A stretch of 30,486 nt of DNA from assembly GCA_946479895.1 (NCBI GenBank), contig CAMLHT010000005.1, forward strand, positions 1 to 30,486. The letters run 5' to 3'. Below, piece by piece: positions 8,787 to 16,878 of this stretch. Each line of letters opens with the position of its first letter. The first letter of the stretch is position 1. The notes beneath the pieces were generated by a model. That model had not been told where the DNA came from and did no database searches. It worked only from the letters and a program-made list of their open reading frames with translations. The DNA comes from an uncultured Gemmatimonadota bacterium (GTDB lineage Bacteria; Gemmatimonadota; Gemmatimonadetes; Gemmatimonadales; Gemmatimonadaceae). The translations under genes were made by a program, and so were the position numbers.

Positions 8787-9844
8787 TGGTTCGGATCTCG
8801 GGGTGGTTCGGGCGGAAAAGGCGGACCGGGACGCGGGCCGCGCCCGCGACGGCGCTTGCGGCGGCGCTGCGACCGCTCACGGTCGGCAGCGCGCTCGTCG
8901 GGACGGTCGACGCCGCCGGCGTCCTCCACGAGCACGCCATCCGCGGGCACCGGAGGTGGAGGCGGGGCCGAGACGCCGGGGCGCGAATGGCGCACGGTCG
9001 CCGGCGCCGGCATCGCGCCGGCATTCGCATCGGCGTCCCAGTAGATCTCGTCCGGCGACGACGCCCGGCCGAGCAGTCCCAGGAGGAAGAACTTCACGAT
9101 CCCGTACAGCACGTACGCGACGCACGCCGGGAAGATGAATTCCTTCGGCAGCAGGATCAGGCCGGCGATGCTGCCGAGCACCACGAGGGTGCCGAGGCGC
9201 TGGCGCGTGGTCTTGTAGCCGACCGGGGGGAAGGCGGGGTACGGCACGTTGCTGATCATCAGCGCGGCGAGGATCGCCATGAGAAAGCTCATGAGCGTCT
9301 GCCACGGCAGGTCCTTCAGCGTCTTGTCATCCGTGAAGAGGATGACGGTCTGCGAGTAGAGCTCGGTCTGGCTGAACCAGTAGTAGGTGGCGAGGGTCAG
9401 CCCCGCGGCCGGGCTCGGGAGGCCGTGGAAGTGCGTCTTCTTCCGGCCCGCCTGCTCGACGTTGAACCGCGCGAGCCGCATGACCGCGCACGACGTGAAG
9501 ATGAAGACGAGCAGCCACTGCCAGTTGGACTGGTTCAGGACCGCGAAGTACATGATGATCGCCGGCGACAGCCCGAACGAGATCGCGTCGACGAGGGAGT
9601 CGAGCTCCTCGCCGAACTTGCTGCCGGTGCCGGTCGCCCGCGCCACCCGCCCGTCCATGGCGTCGGCGATGCCGCCCATGATGACGAAGAGGACCGCGCG
9701 ATCGAAGTTGCCCCGCGACGAGAGGACGATGGCGAAGATGCCGCAGAACAGGTTGAACAGCGTGAAGCCGTTGGGCAGGAAGACGACGGCGCGGCGGACG
9801 CCGACACGCTCGGCCTGTCGCTCCCGGGGTCTCGAGGGCCTCAT
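8783..9844 (-). CDS. pssA: CDP-diacylglycerol--serine O-phosphatidyltransferase
   Basis: Membrane enzyme that makes phosphatidylserine from CDP-diacylglycerol and serine; the product feeds Psd, encoded just upstream. The CDP-alcohol phosphotransferase signature is complete: D61, D64-G65, A68-R69, G78, D82 and D86. Several hydrophobic segments follow, up to about residue 260. The start [10 protein letters not shown] overlaps the psd stop (ATGA). The protein is 353 aa because a hydrophilic tail of about 92 residues (262-353) follows the last helix. The tail is rich in Pro and Arg, with a PPPPP run and RRRKRRRGRG near the end. I infer this tail is disordered and cytoplasmic; its role is unknown. 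Confidence 0.95.
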   Translation of the reverse strand: MRPSRPRERQAERVGVRRAVVFLPNGFTLFNLFCGIFAIVLSSRGNFDRAVLFVIMGGIADAMDGRVARATGTGSKFGEELDSLVDAISFGLSPAIIMYFAVLNQSNWQWLLVFIFTSCAVMRLARFNVEQAGRKKTHFHGLPSPAAGLTLATYYWFSQTELYSQTVILFTDDKTLKDLPWQTLMSFLMAILAALMISNVPYPAFPPVGYKTTRQRLGTLVVLGSIAGLILLPKEFIFPACVAYVLYGIVKFFLLGLLGRASSPDEIYWDADANAGAMPAPATVRHSRPGVSAPPPPPVPADGVLVEDAGGVDRPDERAADRERSQRRRKRRRGRGPRPGPPFPPEPPRDPNQ

Positions 9845-10497
9845 TTGCTCTTCAGCTCCGCGAGCACGGTGACGCCCGCGTACGCGGCGTCGCCGACCTT
9901 CACGCGCACCGTGGCGTCGAGCGGCAGGAAGACGTCGACGCGGGAGCCGAAGCGGATCATGCCCATGCGCTCCCCCTGTTTCGCCTGGTCGCCGACCTTC
10001 GAGTAGGTATGGATGCGGCGGGCGATCAGCCCCGCGATCTGGCGCACGAGGATGCGGTTCGACCCGGACTCGATCCCGACGGACGTCTGCTCGTTCTCCA
10101 GGCTCGCGTTCTCGGCGATCGCGTTCATGAACTTGCCCGGGGTGGCCTGCACGTACTGGACGACGCCGCTCACCGGATACCGGTTGACGTGCACGTTGAA
10201 GACGTTCATGAAGACCGAGACACGCCGCGCGCGTCCCCTCATGAAGGCCGGCTCGTCCACTTCGGTGATGAGCACGACCTTCCCGTCGGCGGGCGAGATC
10301 ACCAGCCGGTCGCCTTGCTCGGCGGCCGTGCGCTCGGGATCGCGGAAGAAGGAGGCGACCCACAGCGCGACGATGAGGAGCGCGAAGCCCAGCAGCCAGA
10401 GCGGCCAGGAGCGGCGCGTGGCCGCGATGACGATCACCGACGCGGCGATGATGAACGAACCGATGATGAAACCCCAGCCTTCGCGAGCGAAGTTCAT
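9841..10497 (-). CDS. psd: Phosphatidylserine decarboxylase (short, Psd-related type)
   Basis: Pyruvoyl enzyme that decarboxylates phosphatidylserine to phosphatidylethanolamine at the membrane. At 218 aa it belongs to the short type. Two N-terminal hydrophobic segments (about residues 10-27 and 31-48) are followed by [36 protein letters not shown] and [13 protein letters not shown]. Self-cleavage should occur at Gly184-Ser185, with Ser185 becoming the pyruvoyl group. The chosen ATG ([10 protein letters not shown]) overlaps the purC stop by 4 nt. Adjacency to pssA makes a complete CDP-DAG to phosphatidylethanolamine module. Confidence 0.95.
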   Translation of the reverse strand: MNFAREGWGFIIGSFIIAASVIVIAATRRSWPLWLLGFALLIVALWVASFFRDPERTAAEQGDRLVISPADGKVVLITEVDEPAFMRGRARRVSVFMNVFNVHVNRYPVSGVVQYVQATPGKFMNAIAENASLENEQTSVGIESGSNRILVRQIAGLIARRIHTYSKVGDQAKQGERMGMIRFGSRVDVFLPLDATVRVKVGDAAYAGVTVLAELKSK

Positions 10498-11414
10498 GCA
10501 AGCTCCCGGATGTTCAGGTCCGTCCCCGTGATGCGCCGGAAGGCATCGAGGTAACGGATGCTCGTGGCGTGGACCACGTCCGCCGGCAGGCGCGGCGGCG
10601 GAGCCTCGCCGTTCCATTTGCCCTTCTTCCGTTCGCCATCCAGATAGTCGCGCAGCGGCTGCTTGTCGAAGCTGGGCTGGCCGTGCCCGGGCTCGTACGA
10701 CTCCGCTGGCCAGAATCGGGAGCTGTCCGGCGTCAGGACCTCATCGATCAGCAGCACGCGGCCGCTGCTGTCGCGGCCGAACTCGAACTTGGTGTCGGCG
10801 ATGATGATGCCGCGCTTCTCGGCGATCGCGCGGCCCGTCTCGTAGACCTTGCGGCTGAGCGCCTCGAGGGTGCGCGCCTCGTCGGCCCCGACAATCTCCG
10901 CCATGCGCGAGATCGGGATGTTCTCGTCGTGGCCCGTCTCGGCCTTGGTCGCCGGGCTGAAGACCGGCGGCTCGAAGCGGGACGACTCGACGAGACCGGC
11001 GGCGAGCCGCTCGCCGGCAAGCGTTCCCGACGCCTTGTATTCCTTCCAGGCGGACCCGGAGAGATAGCCGCGCACCACGCACTCCACCGGGAAGACGTCC
11101 GTCCGGCGACAGAGCATGGCGCGGCCGGCGATCATCGCTCGGCGACCGCGAAGCTCCGGGACCATCGAGATGATCTCATCGGCGTCGGCGGAGATCATGT
11201 GATGGTCGACGCCAAGCTGGCCGAGCCACCAGGCCGTCATCTGGGTGAGCACCGCTCCCTTGTACGGGATGGTCTCGTTCATCACGACGTCGAACGCGCT
11301 GACGCGATCGCTGGCGACGAGCAGCAGGCGATCCCGCCCGGCCTCGTAGACCTCCCGCACCTTGCCGCGGCGAACGTGGCGCAGGGGCAGCGTCGCGAGC
11401 GTCACCACGCTCAT
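10494..11414 (-). CDS. purC: Phosphoribosylaminoimidazole-succinocarboxamide synthase
   Basis: SAICAR synthetase: joins CAIR and aspartate using ATP. The 306 aa exceed the roughly 237-aa E. coli form and match the longer class also found in yeast. Motifs are [74 protein letters not shown] and a C-terminal [12 protein letters not shown]. The start [12 protein letters not shown] overlaps the purB stop (ATGA). It sits between purB, whose product acts on SAICAR next, and psd. Confidence 0.97.
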   Translation of the reverse strand: MSVVTLATLPLRHVRRGKVREVYEAGRDRLLLVASDRVSAFDVVMNETIPYKGAVLTQMTAWWLGQLGVDHHMISADADEIISMVPELRGRRAMIAGRAMLCRRTDVFPVECVVRGYLSGSAWKEYKASGTLAGERLAAGLVESSRFEPPVFSPATKAETGHDENIPISRMAEIVGADEARTLEALSRKVYETGRAIAEKRGIIIADTKFEFGRDSSGRVLLIDEVLTPDSSRFWPAESYEPGHGQPSFDKQPLRDYLDGERKKGKWNGEAPPPRLPADVVHATSIRYLDAFRRITGTDLNIRELA

Positions 11415-12847
11415 ACGCGGACCTCCTCGCGGGTCGCGCTCGCCGGCGCCGCCCCCGCCAGAATGGGGTCGACGACCTCGGCGATGAATTCGTCGACCTG
11501 CTGTGGCGCGCGGCCGATGAAGCGCATCGGGTCCATCAGCGACTGCATGTCCTCGATCGACACGTTGAACTTCCGGTCCGCGGCGAGCCGCTCGAGCATG
11601 TCGTTCGAACGGCCCTCGTCCTTCACCGCGCGGGCGGCGGCGATGCTGTGGCCGCGGATGATCTCGTGCGCCTGCTGGCGGTCGCCGCCCGCGCGCACCG
11701 AGCGCACGATCAGCTCCTCGGTCGCCATGAACGGGAGCTCGTCCATCAGTCGGCGGCGAATGCGGGCCGGATGCACCTCGAGGCCGCCGACGATGTTGTT
11801 GACGAGGATGAGGATCGCGTCGGTCGCCAGGAACGACTCGGGGATCGTGAGCCGGCGGTTGGCGCTGTCGTCGAGCGTGCGCTCGAAGAACTGGACGCTG
11901 TGCGTGAGGTTCGCGTTGGGCTCGAGCGTCATGACGAACCGGGCGAGCGACGCGATGCGCTCCGATCGCATCGGGTTCCGCTTGTAGGCCATCGCCGAGG
12001 AGCCGATCTGCTCCTTCTCGAACGGCTCTTCCATCTCGCCGAAGGCCTGGAGCACCCGCAGGTCGCCGCTGAACTTCGACGCGCTCGACGCGATGCCGGC
12101 GACGACGCCCAGCACCTGCGCGTCGAGCTTTCGCGAATACGTCTGGCCGGAAACGGGGATGGACGACCGGAACCCGATCTTCTCCGTGACGAGGCGGTCG
12201 AGCTGCCGCACTTTCGCGTGATCGCCCTGAAAGATCTCGAGGAAGCTGGCCTGCGTGCCCGTGGTGCCCTTCACGCCGCGACAGGGCAGGGTGTCGATGC
12301 GGTAGTCCAGGTCGACGAGGTCGAGGACGAGGTCCTGCATCCACAGCGTCGCGCGCTTTCCGACGGTGGTCGGCTGGGCGGCCTGCAGGTGCGTGGAGCC
12401 GAGGGTCGGCTCGTTCTTCCAGGTGCGCGCGAACGCGGCGAGCGAGCGCAGCGCGTCGACGATCCGGCCGCGCAGGATCTGCATGCCGCGGCGCATGAGG
12501 ATGACGTCGGCATTGTCGGTGACGAACGCGCTCGTCGCGCCGAGATGGATGACCTTGCGGGCGGCGGGCGCGGCGTCACCGAAGGCGTAGACGTGGGCCA
12601 TCACGTCGTGCCGGAACTTCTTCTCGTACGACGCCACCGCGTCGAAGTCGATGTCGTCGAGGTGCGCGCGCATCTCCGCGATGGCGCCGTCGGGGATGTC
12701 CACCCCGAGCTCCCGCTCCGCCTCGGCCAGCGCCAGCCACAGGCGGCGCCACAGTCCGTAGCGCGTCTGGTGCGACCACAGCTCGAGCATCGCCTTCGAG
12801 GCGTACCGTTCGGCGAGGGGCGAGGAGTAGTGGTCGCGGTCGGTCAT
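11411..12847 (-). CDS. purB: Adenylosuccinate lyase
   Basis: Fumarate-releasing lyase that acts twice in purine synthesis: SAICAR to AICAR, and adenylosuccinate to AMP. The protein has 478 aa. The superfamily signature loop is [16 protein letters not shown], and the catalytic-base region is around [17 protein letters not shown] and [17 protein letters not shown]. The start [16 protein letters not shown] is a typical N-terminus for the larger purB class and overlaps the stop of the protease gene (ATGA). It is directly coupled to purC. Confidence 0.97.
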   Translation of the reverse strand: MTDRDHYSSPLAERYASKAMLELWSHQTRYGLWRRLWLALAEAERELGVDIPDGAIAEMRAHLDDIDFDAVASYEKKFRHDVMAHVYAFGDAAPAARKVIHLGATSAFVTDNADVILMRRGMQILRGRIVDALRSLAAFARTWKNEPTLGSTHLQAAQPTTVGKRATLWMQDLVLDLVDLDYRIDTLPCRGVKGTTGTQASFLEIFQGDHAKVRQLDRLVTEKIGFRSSIPVSGQTYSRKLDAQVLGVVAGIASSASKFSGDLRVLQAFGEMEEPFEKEQIGSSAMAYKRNPMRSERIASLARFVMTLEPNANLTHSVQFFERTLDDSANRRLTIPESFLATDAILILVNNIVGGLEVHPARIRRRLMDELPFMATEELIVRSVRAGGDRQQAHEIIRGHSIAAARAVKDEGRSNDMLERLAADRKFNVSIEDMQSLMDPMRFIGRAPQQVDEFIAEVVDPILAGAAPASATREEVRV

Positions 12848-14229
12848 CGAATGCGGAATGCTGGGCTCTGGTATTGGGTGCCGCCGCGCACGAAAATCAT
12901 CTGGATCCAGCCAGCCGAATAGTAATCGAGCGCCCGCTTGGCTTCGTCGGCCGTGGTGATTTCCGCCTGGTTGATCCACTTGATGACGTCGCCGGCCTGG
13001 AGCCCCGTGGCATCGCTCACGCGCGCGGAGACGTTGAAGACGAGCGCGCCGTCGCGGACGGCGAGCTGGCGCTGCGCCTGGATCGCCGGCGTCACGGTAA
13101 CCAGCTCGAGCTCGCGGAGGACCTCGACCTTGGATGCGGCGACGTCGGGCAGGTCCTTCACGGTCGGCGTCACCGTGATCACGCGACCGCCGCGCCGGAG
13201 GGAGATGGTGGCCGTCTCGCCCACGCGCAGGTCGAGCAGGGCGGCATCCCAGTCATAGGGATTGTTGATCACGCGCGAGCCGAGCTGCGTGATCACGTCG
13301 CCGCGCCGGACCCCTGCCGCCGCCGCCGGCGACTCCGGCACGACCTGCGCGACGACGGCGCCGGCGGCGATCAGGTCGCGCGGGTTGCGGGAGCGCTGCT
13401 GGAACTGCACGCCGACCCACGGCCGGCGCACGGAGCCATGGGTCAGCAGGTCGTCGACGATCCGCATCACGCGATTGATCGGGATCGCGAAGCCGAGACC
13501 GACCGAGCCGCCGCTGTTGGAGTAGATCGAGCTGTTCACCCCGATCACCTCGCCGTCGGCGTTCGCGAGCGGTCCTCCCGAATTGCCCGGATTGATCGCG
13601 GCGTCGGTCTGGATCATGTCGTAGTACTGCTGGGGCCCGTCGCCGCGCTCGACGAGGTTGCGGCCGACGCCGCTGATGACGCCCGCCGTCACGCTGGGCT
13701 CACTGTTGCCGAGCAGGAAGCCGTACGGGTTGCCGATGGCGATGGACCATTCGCCGACGAGCAGCGTGGACGAATTGCCGATCTTCACGACCGGCAGGTC
13801 CTTCGCGTCGATCTTGAGGACGGCCACGTCGTTGGTCTCGTCGGCGCCGAGCCGCTTCGCCGGATGGATCTTGCCGTCACGGAGCATCACGGAAATCGAG
13901 TCCGCGCCGGCGATCACGTGGGCGTTGGTGACGATGACGCCGTCGGTGCGGACGATGAATCCCGTGCCGAGTCCCGGGGTCACGCGGACGCCGGGCCGCG
14001 CGCCGAACATCTGCGCGAAGATGTCGGGGTTCACGCGCTCGACCATCGCGGTCTGCACCGTGACCACGGCGGGGGCGACGGCGGCGACGGCCGAGGTGAT
14101 GGCCGTGCGCCGGCTCTGGGTGACGGATGCGGCGGGGGACGTCTGCGCCTGCTGCGCCGACGACGGCGAGGGCTGCTGCGAGCACCCGATGGCCAGCGCG
14201 GCGATGAAGACGCTGGGCAGTGTCTTCAT
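12844..14229 (-). CDS. Deg/HtrA-type serine protease with two PDZ domains, probable lipoprotein
   Basis: A trypsin-fold S1C protease likely to act in protein quality control in the cell envelope. The triad is visible: His104 (TNAHVI), Asp134 (ETNDVAVL) and Ser217 (GNSGGPL). The first PDZ runs from about residue 295 (VVPESPAAAAGVRRGDVITQ). A second PDZ-like segment fills the C-terminus (ATGLQAGDVIKWINQAEITT). The N-terminus MKTLPSVFIAALAIGC ends in a near-consensus lipobox (A-I-G-Cys16), followed by a Ser/Gln/Ala-rich linker, so the protein is probably lipid-anchored. The ATG overlaps the truA stop (ATGA). It is 461 aa. DegS/DegP/DegQ-like is as far as I can assign it. Confidence 0.93.
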   Translation of the reverse strand: MKTLPSVFIAALAIGCSQQPSPSSAQQAQTSPAASVTQSRRTAITSAVAAVAPAVVTVQTAMVERVNPDIFAQMFGARPGVRVTPGLGTGFIVRTDGVIVTNAHVIAGADSISVMLRDGKIHPAKRLGADETNDVAVLKIDAKDLPVVKIGNSSTLLVGEWSIAIGNPYGFLLGNSEPSVTAGVISGVGRNLVERGDGPQQYYDMIQTDAAINPGNSGGPLANADGEVIGVNSSIYSNSGGSVGLGFAIPINRVMRIVDDLLTHGSVRRPWVGVQFQQRSRNPRDLIAAGAVVAQVVPESPAAAAGVRRGDVITQLGSRVINNPYDWDAALLDLRVGETATISLRRGGRVITVTPTVKDLPDVAASKVEVLRELELVTVTPAIQAQRQLAVRDGALVFNVSARVSDATGLQAGDVIKWINQAEITTADEAKRALDYYSAGWIQMIFVRGGTQYQSPAFRIR

Positions 14230-14999
14230 GACGTGAGATACAGCTCTGGTGGATAGTGGACGGCTTCGAGAAAGAGCGCGTGCGGCGCCACCGGCGGCGA
14301 CACGTCCCGGTTGTCCTCGGCGGCCAGCAGGCGCGCCATGTCCGCCACCGGGCGTCGTCCCGATCCGATGTCGAGCATCGTGCCGACGAGGAACCGCACC
14401 ATGTGATGCAGGAAGCGATTCGCCTGAACCGCGTAGACGAGTCCACCGGGGCGGTCGGTCCACCGCGATTCCGTCACGATGCATCGGTGGGTGTCCGTCG
14501 CCGGCGCGGTTCCCTGGACGGCGAACGCCCGGAAGCAGTGATCCCCGACGATGACGGCCGCCGCCGCGTCGAGCGAGGCGCGATCGAGCGGCCTCGCGAA
14601 CGCGAGCTCATGGCGACGTCGAAATGGGGAATTGGCCTCGTCATCGGTCCCTATGAGATAGTTATAGCGGCGCGAAGCGGCGCTATAACGGGCGTGAAAC
14701 TCGGGACGCATCTCGAGGGCCTTCGCTACCCACACGTCCGTGGGCAGGACCGCATTCAAGGCCCGTCGAAGCTGCGCGGACTCCCATCGCGCCGGGACGA
14801 TCACACCGACCGCCTGTCCGCGCGCGTGCACACCCGCATCCGTCCGACCTGACCCGAGGGCCGACACCGGCGTGCCGCAGAGGCGCTCCAGCGCCTCCTC
14901 GATCACGCCTTGCACCGTACGCTGCGCGGGCTGGCGCTGCCAGCCACTGAAACCCGCGCCGTCATACTGTACGACGAGCTGCACGGTGCGTTCGGCCAT
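14226..14999 (-). CDS. truA: tRNA pseudouridine(38-40) synthase TruA
   Basis: Converts uridines 38-40 of the tRNA anticodon arm to pseudouridine. It is 257 aa. It begins MAERTVQLVVQYDGAGFSGW and carries the catalytic Asp54 in GSGRTDAGVHA; RFLHHMVRFLVGTMLDIGSG is the typical C-terminal region. An upstream in-frame extension with a GVGVGVGV run is low-complexity intergenic sequence and was not used. It is the first gene of the minus-strand unit. No Shine-Dalgarno sequence precedes the ATG; a TATCTT hexamer lies 7 nt upstream, compatible with a leaderless mRNA. Confidence 0.95.
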   Translation of the reverse strand: MAERTVQLVVQYDGAGFSGWQRQPAQRTVQGVIEEALERLCGTPVSALGSGRTDAGVHARGQAVGVIVPARWESAQLRRALNAVLPTDVWVAKALEMRPEFHARYSAASRRYNYLIGTDDEANSPFRRRHELAFARPLDRASLDAAAAVIVGDHCFRAFAVQGTAPATDTHRCIVTESRWTDRPGGLVYAVQANRFLHHMVRFLVGTMLDIGSGRRPVADMARLLAAEDNRDVSPPVAPHALFLEAVHYPPELYLTS

Positions 15000-15130
15000 C
15001 GCGGGAAAGATAGTGGATAGCGGGAGTGGGAGAGAGTGGGAGCGATGGGGGCTCGCGCTCACTCCAACTCCGACCCCCACTCCAGGTCCCACCCATTCAA
15101 CTTGTCCCCCCATCCCTCTATCCTTGGGCC
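15000..15130. promoter_or_regulatory. Divergent truA/trpD control region
   Basis: This 131-nt gap separates divergent truA and trpD. The plus strand is purine-rich at about 15006-15050 (repeated GGGAG/GTGGG words) and pyrimidine-rich at about 15061-15118 (repeated ACTCC). This gives imperfect inverted repeats, for example GGAGTGGG at 15023-15030 with CCCACTCC at 15076-15083. A -10-like TATCTT faces truA at 15012-15007, and TATCCT faces trpD at 15119-15124. Both end 6-7 nt before the start codon, and neither gene has a Shine-Dalgarno sequence. A weak TTCAAC lies 17 nt upstream of TATCCT. Leaderless transcription is inferred, not shown. I see no trp leader peptide or tandem Trp codons. Confidence 0.4.
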
Positions 15131-16168
15131 GTGTCGCTCAACCCACCGCCGCTCGTTCCCTCCGTCATCAAGCGCCTGATTGCCGGAGAGTCCATCCCTC
15201 CCGCCGAGCTCACGGCTGCCTTCGACCTCGTGATGAGCGGCGAGGCGACGCCGGTCCAGATCTCCGCGCTGCTCGTCGGATTGCGCGTGAAGGGAGAGAC
15301 CGCGGAGGAAGTCGCTGCCGTGGCCCGGGCGCTCAGGAACGCGATGGTCGCCCTTCCGTCCGTCGATCCTGAAGGGCTGGTCGACACCTGCGGCACCGGC
15401 GGTGGCTCGGTGACCACCTTCAACATCTCGACAGCAGCCGCCCTGGCTGCCGCCGGGGCCGGTGTGCGGATCGCGAAGCACGGTAACCGCTCGTTTACGT
15501 CGCAGTGCGGCAGCGCCGACGTCCTCGAGGCGCTCGACGTACCTATAGAAGTGCCGGTGGCCCGGATGGAGCGGTCGCTGGCCGAGGCCGGGATCGTGTT
15601 CATGTTCGCCCCGATCATGCACCCGGCGATGCGGCACGTCGGCCCAGTCCGCCGCGAGCTCGGAATCCCGACGGTGATGAACATGGTCGGGCCGCTCGCG
15701 AACCCGGCGCGGGCGGGGCGGCAGGTGGTCGGCGTGTCGGACCTGCGGCGCCTGGAATTGATGGCCGGCGCCCTCCGCAGCCTCGGGGCGGTGCATGCGC
15801 TCGTGGTCCATGGCGAGCCGGGCATGGACGAGGTTTCCCCGCTCGGGCCGACCCGGGTGATCGAGATCCGGGACGGCGTGATGAGCGAATGGTCCATCGA
15901 CCCGGCGGAGTACGGATTCGCGCGGATCAGCCCGGAAGACCTCGCGGGCGGCCCGCCGGAGGAAAACGCGGCGATCATCGAACGGGTGCTCACGGGCAAC
16001 GGACCCGAGGGCGCGGCCGCCGCCGTCACCCTGAACGCCGCCGCCGCGATCTACGTCAGCGGCCGGGCGAAAGACTTTGCGGAAGCAGTCGAGACGGCAC
16101 GCGAGGCGGTGTCATCGGGCGCGGGCGTCGTCGCGCTGGAGCGGCTCCGACAGGCAGCCAGAGCGTAG
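15131..16168 (+). CDS. trpD: Anthranilate phosphoribosyltransferase
   Basis: Second tryptophan step: anthranilate plus PRPP gives phosphoribosylanthranilate. It is 345 aa, the normal length. Motifs: DTCGTGGGSVTTFNISTAAA (residues 85 on, the phosphate-binding glycine loop), KHGNRSFTSQCGSADVLEAL and NPARAGRQVVGVSD. The GTG at 15131 (VSLNPPPLVPSV) is chosen because an ATG at 15026 would add 35 residues from low-complexity intergenic sequence. It stands apart from trpC because lexA, on the other strand, lies between them. trpE and trpG are not in the window. Confidence 0.96.
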   Translation: MSLNPPPLVPSVIKRLIAGESIPPAELTAAFDLVMSGEATPVQISALLVGLRVKGETAEEVAAVARALRNAMVALPSVDPEGLVDTCGTGGGSVTTFNISTAAALAAAGAGVRIAKHGNRSFTSQCGSADVLEALDVPIEVPVARMERSLAEAGIVFMFAPIMHPAMRHVGPVRRELGIPTVMNMVGPLANPARAGRQVVGVSDLRRLELMAGALRSLGAVHALVVHGEPGMDEVSPLGPTRVIEIRDGVMSEWSIDPAEYGFARISPEDLAGGPPEENAAIIERVLTGNGPEGAAAAVTLNAAAAIYVSGRAKDFAEAVETAREAVSSGAGVVALERLRQAARA

Positions 16169-16189
16169 GGACCTGCGAGCTCGCGGCTC
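16169..16189. other. Convergent trpD/lexA spacer with perfect palindrome
   Basis: Only 21 nt separate the convergent stops of trpD and lexA. They contain the perfect 10-bp palindrome GCGAGCTCGC (16175-16184). AGAGC (16160-16164) and GCTCT (16186-16190) flank it as an inverted pair. No U-run follows on either strand, so a bidirectional terminator is possible but not supported. Confidence 0.25.
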
Positions 16190-16798
16190 TCAGTATCGGC
16201 GCAAGACTCCGACGACGACTCCCTGGATCCGCACGTCGTTCTCGTTGACGTAGATCGGGTCCATCGTCGGGTTGGCCGGCTGGAGGCGAATGCGGCCGTC
16301 CCGCTCCCGGTAATACTTCTTGACCGTGGCCGAATTGCCGTCGATGAGGGCGATGACCGTCTCGCCGTTGTCCGCGCGAGGGCGCTCGTTGACCACCACG
16401 AAGTCCCCGTCGCGGATCTGCTCGTCGATCATCGACATCCCGCGCACCCGCAGGACGTAATGATTCCCGGCACGGCCCACGAAGCTTTCCGGGACGGTGA
16501 TCGTCTCGTTGTGGTCCAGCGCCTCGATCGGGTACCCGGCGGCCACCGCGCCCAGCAGCGGCAGCTCGATCGCCCGCGGCGTCGCCTCGGTCGGGTTGAT
16601 CGTGATCGCGCGGCTCTCGTTGTACGACCGCGTGATGTACCCCTTCCGCTCGAGGTTGCTCAGGTGCTCGTGCACCGTCGCCAGAGAGTTGTAGTTGAAG
16701 CTCTCGGCAATCTCCTCGAAGCTCGGCGCATACCCGTTTTGCTCGGTATACGTCGTGAGGTAGTTTAGTATTTCTCGCTGACGCTTCGTGAGCGGCAT
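16190..16798 (-). CDS. lexA: LexA repressor
   Basis: SOS repressor and self-cleaving protease, 202 aa. The N-terminal winged helix starts MPLTKRQREILNYL, with the recognition region NYNSLATVHEHLSNLERKGY. The cleavage site is Ala87-Gly88 (AVAAGYP). The catalytic dyad is Ser122 (RGMSMIDEQI) and Lys160 (ATVKKYY), as in the S24 peptidase family. GGAG lies 7 nt before the ATG. The gene lies on the minus strand between trpD and trpC, and its upstream region, shared with trpC, contains the phased CCGAA array expected of an autoregulatory operator. Confidence 0.96.
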   Translation of the reverse strand: MPLTKRQREILNYLTTYTEQNGYAPSFEEIAESFNYNSLATVHEHLSNLERKGYITRSYNESRAITINPTEATPRAIELPLLGAVAAGYPIEALDHNETITVPESFVGRAGNHYVLRVRGMSMIDEQIRDGDFVVVNERPRADNGETVIALIDGNSATVKKYYRERDGRIRLQPANPTMDPIYVNENDVRIQGVVVGVLRRY

Positions 16799-16841
16799 GG
16801 CCGACTCCGGCTCGTTGAGTGTTCAGGTCGGCTGGTGCCGC

Positions 16842-16878
16842 CCGAATAAGTCCCGAACTTATCCGAAGAAGGACCGAA
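16842..16878. promoter_or_regulatory. Phased CCGAA array with inverted repeat: candidate LexA operator
   Basis: CCGAA occurs four times, at 16842, 16853, 16863 and 16874, with spacings of 11, 10 and 11 bp, so all copies face the same side of the helix. Two of the copies also lie within an inverted repeat: CGAATAAG (16843-16850), 7-nt loop, CTTATCCG (16858-16865), one mismatch. The array lies 43 bp upstream of lexA and ends at the trpC ribosome-binding site. On the lexA strand it reads TTCGG-N6-TTCGG, similar in architecture to the GTTC-N7-GTTC direct-repeat box of alphaproteobacterial LexA. LexA binding is inferred from position. Confidence 0.5.

Noticed and set aside
15018..15090. Short repeated GGGAG and ACTCC words as a CRISPR or satellite repeat
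   Set aside because: Units are irregular in length and sequence with no spacers; this is simple strand-asymmetric low-complexity DNA.
15026..15130. Upstream ATG that would extend trpD by 35 residues
   Set aside because: The extension is low-complexity intergenic sequence and overlaps the opposing truA promoter region; the GTG at 15131 gives the usual TrpD length.
15000..15130. trp leader peptide, attenuator or T-box upstream of trpD
   Set aside because: No short frame with tandem Trp codons, no T-box sequence and no terminator with a U-run is visible.
16160..16190. Bidirectional terminator between trpD and lexA
   Set aside because: A palindrome exists, but no U-tract follows on either strand, so it is listed only as a spacer feature.
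16819..16878. Upstream ATG for trpC
   Set aside because: It would translate the operator array; the GTG at 16879 has AGAAGGA at good spacing.
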